Assembly (NCBI GenBank): GCA_958434805.1
Contig: CAUBDX010000020.1
Span: forward strand, 1 to 56,494
From: an uncultured Phocaeicola sp.
GTDB taxonomy: Bacteria > Bacteroidota > Bacteroidia > Bacteroidales > Bacteroidaceae
Direction of reading: 5' to 3'
Length of the DNA: 56,494 bases
This document shows, piece after piece, positions 52,526 to 56,494 of this stretch (position 1 is its first letter; every line of letters starts with the position of its first letter). The notes beneath the pieces were generated by a model, which worked only from the letters and a program-made list of their open reading frames with translations, was not told the DNA's origin and searched no databases. The position numbers and the translations under genes are program-made.

Positions 52526-54523
52526 TCAGATACCTTTTTCCTTGATGATTCCGTTTTGGTAAGCCACCAGTAATTTTTTCAAGTCATTAATCTGAATCAT
52601 CAGTTCACGCCCTTTATCCGTGTCTTTTACCATCATCCGTTTGCTGCTCATTTCTACGATTTGGGTGGTCGATTTAATATCCTGACCTTCCTCTATTGCC
52701 TTTTGTGCAGAAGTAAAGGGTTCATGCTGTACGAGCTGGAATCCGCGTGAATGGTAAACCAGCGTATATCCGGCAATACCAGTTTCCGGCTGATAGGCCT
52801 TTGAGAATCCCCCGTCGATAACCATTAGTTTACCGTTTGCCTTGATCGGTTTTTCTCCCTTAACCGCTTTTACAGGAACATGGCCATTGATGATGTGTCG
52901 GTGTTCACCTTCCACGTTAAATTCATCGAGTATCATATCGCAGATATCCTCCCGGTTTCGAAGCGTATAATAATGGCCTTTGATTTCTTTATGTGTTTCC
53001 TTGTCGGTTAAGAAGTAACGTTCAAAAGTAGCCATCTTGCTTTTATCGAAGGCCGGCGATTGCGGACCGCACCACAAGTACCAGATATAATCTAAAGCAA
53101 ACGGTTTTTCTTCGTTGTCATTATCAGCGAAGTAAGCCGTACGGATCAGTTGTCCCACACGTTGCAATAAATCTCTTCCTTTGTATTTTTTACCTAATAT
53201 TTCTACCTCTTTAAAAGAGCCGTCTTCATTGAGCGGCATGGATGCGTGGAAAAGCAAATTCGAATTACATACATTATACATACATCCGTAGCGGAACAAA
53301 CACTTCATATGTTTGCGCAGCTTTTCGCTTCCGGTAAAAGAGTTGTGTAATTTGGTTACAATCTCTCTTTCGTCTTCTGTCAATGTGTACGGATGCTCCG
53401 GATCAATGGTGGGGAAGAAGTTGTCACGCATTTCGTATTCCTTTCCGTCAATGACGAAGACTCCACGCTTGAAATCAATGCGATGTAAGAGCAGGCGGTC
53501 TTCCATGTTAAATTCAGGGCGGCGCTTAATGATTTCAGCTTCCAGCTTGAACTGGATTACGCTGATAGCTTTGTGCATCTGGGCTATAAGGCGTAATGTC
53601 TTGTCATTATACGTGTTAGTTGCAGGGTCAATTTTAGGCGCAAAAAACGTACAAGGGTCATTGGCATAGGCATCCATGGCAAAGGTGGCAAGAGGAAGCA
53701 GATTGATGCCGTATCCGTCTTCTAATGCCGACAGGTTTCCATAGCGCATGGCCAGACGAAGCACGTTGGCTATGTTGCAATCGTTGCCGGCGGCAGCTCC
53801 CATCCAAAGAATGTCATGGTTCCCCCACTGGATATCAAAGTTATGATAATTGCAAAGCGTGTCCATTATGATGTGCGGACCAGTTCCACGGTCGAATATA
53901 TCTCCTAAGATGTGCAAAGAATCAATCGTAAGCCGCTGAATCAGATTACAGAGTGCTACGATAAAATCATCAGCCCGGCGGGTTTCAATGATGGTGCTGA
54001 TAATTACGTTGATGTAAGCCTGCTTATTGGGCTCGATGCTACTTTCATGAAGCAATTCCTGAATGATGTATGAAAACTCCTTAGGCAAGGCTTTACGCAC
54101 TTTTGAGCGTGTGTATTTAGAAGATACATTCTGGCATACTTTTACAAGCTGGTTTAAGGTTATGACATACCAGTCTACCAAGTCTTTTTCAGTTTCTTTT
54201 ATCAGCTGTAGTTTTTGTTCCGGATAATAAATCAGCGTGCAGATTTCTTTTTTTTCAGCTTCGCGGAGTGTATTGCCGAAAATTTCGTTTACTTTCCGCT
54301 TGATGGCGCCTGAGGCATTGCGAAGCACGTGCTGGAAAGCCTCGTATTCACCATGAAGGTCGGCAAGAAAATGCTCTGTTCCCTTGGGCAAATTCAAGAT
54401 AGCTTCTAAGTTGATGATTTCTGTGCTTGCTGAAGCAAGTGTGGGGAAGTTATGTGAAAGTAACTCAAGGTAGCGGAGGTCTTGCAGAATGATTTCCGAT
54501 GTAATCTGTTTGAACATTTTCAT
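52526..54523 (-). CDS. fbp: Fructose-1,6-bisphosphatase class 3
   Basis: Gluconeogenic hydrolysis of fructose 1,6-bisphosphate. 665 residues, the length of class 3 enzymes from Firmicutes and Bacteroidetes. Metallophosphatase-like motifs: HFLADLHGEYEAF, LHILGDIFDRGTGPHII (GDIFDRG), QWGNHDILWMG and NGHVPVKA. Gene order on the minus strand is transporter then fbp with 12 bp between, so they are probably co-transcribed. Confidence 0.95.
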   Translation of the reverse strand: MKMFKQITSEIILQDLRYLELLSHNFPTLASASTEIINLEAILNLPKGTEHFLADLHGEYEAFQHVLRNASGAIKRKVNEIFGNTLREAEKKEICTLIYYPEQKLQLIKETEKDLVDWYVITLNQLVKVCQNVSSKYTRSKVRKALPKEFSYIIQELLHESSIEPNKQAYINVIISTIIETRRADDFIVALCNLIQRLTIDSLHILGDIFDRGTGPHIIMDTLCNYHNFDIQWGNHDILWMGAAAGNDCNIANVLRLAMRYGNLSALEDGYGINLLPLATFAMDAYANDPCTFFAPKIDPATNTYNDKTLRLIAQMHKAISVIQFKLEAEIIKRRPEFNMEDRLLLHRIDFKRGVFVIDGKEYEMRDNFFPTIDPEHPYTLTEDEREIVTKLHNSFTGSEKLRKHMKCLFRYGCMYNVCNSNLLFHASMPLNEDGSFKEVEILGKKYKGRDLLQRVGQLIRTAYFADNDNEEKPFALDYIWYLWCGPQSPAFDKSKMATFERYFLTDKETHKEIKGHYYTLRNREDICDMILDEFNVEGEHRHIINGHVPVKAVKGEKPIKANGKLMVIDGGFSKAYQPETGIAGYTLVYHSRGFQLVQHEPFTSAQKAIEEGQDIKSTTQIVEMSSKRMMVKDTDKGRELMIQINDLKKLLVAYQNGIIKEKGI

Positions 54524-54535
54524 GATATAATTGAG

Positions 54536-56200
54536 TTATAGAAATAACATTAAAATCAGTTGGGCAATGATTACGCGCATAAACATGCCGAGCGGGTAAA
54601 CGGTAGCATAGCTTACCGAAGGGTTGTCATTGGCTATGATATCGTTGGCATAATTCAGAGCCATGGGGTTCGCCATACTTCCGCATAGCATACCACAGGT
54701 GCTTCCGAAGTCCAGATGGCAAAACCGCAAAGCAATCAATGCCATTATGACCACAGGGATAAATGTGATGAGGAATCCGATGCCTATCCACAAGGCTCCT
54801 TCGGGGCGCATGACCGTTTCAAAGAAATGAGCTCCGGCTTCTAAGCCAAGGCAAGCTAAATATAATGAAAGTCCGATACCGCGCAGCATCAGGCTTGCGC
54901 TCCGTGTGGTATAAGTAACAATGTGGATGCGCGGACCATACGCACCGATTAGAATACCCATGACAATGGGTCCCCCGGCTAATCCTAACTTAACCGGTGA
55001 ACTGATACCCGGAATTGCGATGGGAATTGAGCCTATTATCAAGCCCAATACGATGCCTATGAAGATGCAGGCCAGATTAGGGTCACGCAGGGTTTTTACG
55101 GTGTTTCCCAATACTTTTTCAACGTTATTGATGGCGGCTGCTTCGCCAACTACTGTCAGCCGGTCGCCTAATTGCAATACCAGATTAGGGGTGGCAAGGA
55201 GCTTGACTCCACTTCGCAATACGCGGCTGATATTGATTCCGTACGTATTACGCAAGCGCAGAGAACCCAGCTTTTTGCCATTGATTTCCGAACGGGATAC
55301 GATAATATGCTTGGAGATAAGTTTACTGTCGATGGCATTCCAGTCAATGTCTTCTTGGTTCCAGTCTCTCTCTTCCTGTTCGCCAAACAAGATGGTCAAG
55401 GCAGGGACATCTTTTTCGGTAGTGATGACAAGCAGCCGGTCATTTTCTTCCAAGATTTTTTCGGAAGTGGGGATGCTGACCGTACCGTTCCGCCATATGC
55501 GCGAGATGACAAATTTAGGGTATCCGGCGGTATGTGCTATATCTTGGATACTTTTATTAAAAACGGCCGGGTTATGGATTTGGAATGCGGCGATATAGGT
55601 ATGATTCGGGTCGTCATGTTCATGTTCTTCCATATCAGAGGGGCGTACGAAAAGTTTTTTTACCGCTATTATTGCGAGGATGACACCTATAACTCCTAAG
55701 GGATAAGTGACGGCGCAACTGAGGGCGGCTCCACTGGTGGGTTCTCCCAGTTGTTTTAATGTTTGCTGGGCAGCTCCGAGGGCAGGGGTGTTTGTAGTGG
55801 CACCGCATAATATTCCTACCATATCGGGCAGGGAGATAGGAGTAAAGAATGTCAGGATAACCGCCATTATGGTGCCTAACAAAATCACTCCCGAACCTAA
55901 AAGGTTTAGCTGACAGCCTCCGCGCCGGAATGAACTGAAAAACCCGGGACCTACCTGAAGCCCGAGTGCATAGACAAACAAGACGAGACCAAAGCTCTCT
56001 GCATAGGTCAGCATATGCGGGTCTATGGAAAATCCCAGATGACCGCCGAGGATGCCTGTGAAAAACACGAAAGTGACTCCTAAGGAAATCCCCCAAAGAT
56101 GGATTTTCCCTAATCCTAATCCTATAGATATAATGAGCGACAAGATAATTACAGCTTGCAAAGCTGAATGCTCAAAAAATAAGTTGTATAACCATTCCAT
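54536..56200 (-). CDS. AspT/YidE-type transporter with two TrkA-C domains
   Basis: 554 residues. Two homologous membrane halves of about five TM helices each (about 10-175 and 385-554), separated by two TrkA-C (RCK-C) domains (about 205-285 and 290-370). The layout is that of aspartate:alanine antiporters and of the YidE/YbjL group. GATTNTPALGAAQQTL and GSMANPMALNYAND are the paired repeat motifs. Substrate not known here. First gene of the unit with fbp. Confidence 0.9.
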   Translation of the reverse strand: MEWLYNLFFEHSALQAVIILSLIISIGLGLGKIHLWGISLGVTFVFFTGILGGHLGFSIDPHMLTYAESFGLVLFVYALGLQVGPGFFSSFRRGGCQLNLLGSGVILLGTIMAVILTFFTPISLPDMVGILCGATTNTPALGAAQQTLKQLGEPTSGAALSCAVTYPLGVIGVILAIIAVKKLFVRPSDMEEHEHDDPNHTYIAAFQIHNPAVFNKSIQDIAHTAGYPKFVISRIWRNGTVSIPTSEKILEENDRLLVITTEKDVPALTILFGEQEERDWNQEDIDWNAIDSKLISKHIIVSRSEINGKKLGSLRLRNTYGINISRVLRSGVKLLATPNLVLQLGDRLTVVGEAAAINNVEKVLGNTVKTLRDPNLACIFIGIVLGLIIGSIPIAIPGISSPVKLGLAGGPIVMGILIGAYGPRIHIVTYTTRSASLMLRGIGLSLYLACLGLEAGAHFFETVMRPEGALWIGIGFLITFIPVVIMALIALRFCHLDFGSTCGMLCGSMANPMALNYANDIIANDNPSVSYATVYPLGMFMRVIIAQLILMLFL

Positions 56201-56203
56201 GAT

Positions 56204-56212
56204 GCAAAGATA
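56204..56212 (-). promoter_or_regulatory. -7 element at the transporter start
   Basis: Minus strand TATCTTTGC (56212-56204), perfect match, ends only 3 bp before the ATG at 56200. The predicted transcript would begin at or next to the start codon. Confidence 0.6.
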
Positions 56213-56442
56213 AGTACTTTTTATCTTTAGCCGATTAAGTTCTAGCGTTTTTTATACACCTGTGAGGCTTTTTTCAACGGGAGAGGCTTTGTGAAGGGGA
56301 GTTCAGGTGCTTTCAGACTTTCTTTTTGTCAGAAAAGATGCTCGGTGATGCAATGGGTGGATGCGGTGGATGTGAAAAGACGGTTTTACACATCGGGGCA
56401 AACAGAATAATAAATAAAGGTGGATTTTTATAAAATAAGGAG
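56213..56442. other. Non-coding gap between the transporter and tRNA-Arg
   Basis: About 230 bp with no convincing ORF on either strand and no strong hairpin with T-tract. Confidence 0.5.
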
Positions 56443-56494
56443 TGACCGCGACAGGATTCAAACCTGTAACCGGCTGATCCGTAGTCAGCTACTC
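56443..56494 (-). tRNA. tRNA-Arg (anticodon ACG), 5' part beyond the window
   Basis: The minus strand shows the anticodon arm GCTGA, loop CTACGGA, TCAGC (anticodon ACG), the T arm ACAGG, TTTGAAT loop, CCTGT, and the acceptor end CGCGGTC with discriminator A at 56443. CCA is not encoded. The 5' acceptor strand and most of the D arm lie beyond base 56494. Confidence 0.93.

Noticed and set aside
54921..55598. 225-codon plus-strand frame opposite the transporter
   Set aside because: Shadow of the TM-rich minus-strand gene; proline and threonine rich with no motif.

Overview
This window looks like a chromosomal core segment from a gut Bacteroidales, most likely Bacteroides or Phocaeicola. The evidence is the gene families present (a complete Bat aerotolerance operon, a DUF4295 protein beside rpmB/rpmG, Bacteroidetes-type RpoZ, BamD and a DUF4293 protein, class 3 fructose-bisphosphatase, DUF6057 and DUF6078 proteins, a small H1-like protein) and the many promoters with the Bacteroidetes -7 element TAnnTTTG, often with TTG or TTTG 19-20 bp upstream. 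I see no IS element, prophage, integrase or CRISPR array.

Layout. 1-3.0 kb: a membrane polyferredoxin (NapH-like plus NapG-like in one chain) followed by a twin-arginine aldo/keto reductase with ferredoxin motifs. 3.1-6.0 kb: a small winged-helix gene on the minus strand, then map, tsaD and a CinA-C amidase. 6.0-10.4 kb: rpmB, rpmG, a 51-aa DUF4295 gene, a terminator, then ftsY, rimO and an unusual HU/HU-TM-LysM fusion. 10.6-19.8 kb: moxR, a DUF58 gene, a membrane gene, batA to batE and a PAP2 phosphatase, closed by a strong two-way terminator. 19.9-21.7 kb: the most accessory-like part, with a tandem array of 20-bp palindromes beside a DUF6078 gene, a possible antisense-strand small RNA and a small secreted protein. 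21.7-31 kb: uvrB, bamD, rpoZ, DUF4293, a DEAD-box helicase with serB, a thioredoxin-fold protein lacking its CxxC, a small HTH-like protein and a DUF2007-Usp fusion. 31-38.6 kb: an AsmA-like giant, folK, kdsB, an M16-like protein without the zinc motif, a MORN-repeat protein and an inositol monophosphatase. 38.7-49.3 kb: DUF2461, YhcH, glgB, DUF6057, proS, an MBL-fold hydrolase, a Nif3-like protein, a zinc-ribbon coiled-coil protein, tilS and an H1-like protein. 49.4-56.5 kb: a TlpA-like lipoprotein, a GNAT-nitrilase fusion, and on the minus strand an AspT/YidE-type transporter with class 3 fbp, ending in a tRNA-Arg(ACG) cut by the window edge.

How it works together. Most genes are housekeeping: translation (map, tsaD, L28, L33, rimO, proS, tilS), protein and membrane biogenesis (ftsY, bamD, kdsB, the AsmA-like protein), repair (uvrB), and carbon and amino-acid metabolism (fbp, glgB, serB). 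The Bat genes form one envelope stress module: a MoxR ATPase, von Willebrand A-type proteins, TPR proteins and two membrane proteins that share a plan of exposed beta-rich region, TM helix and C-terminal helical domain. The least explained items are the palindrome array with DUF6078, the HU-TM-LysM protein that could link DNA to the cell wall, the Tat-dependent redox pair at the left end, and a 20-bp perfect inverted repeat between the nitrilase fusion and fbp. All functions are assigned by reading motifs by eye; no database search was run.
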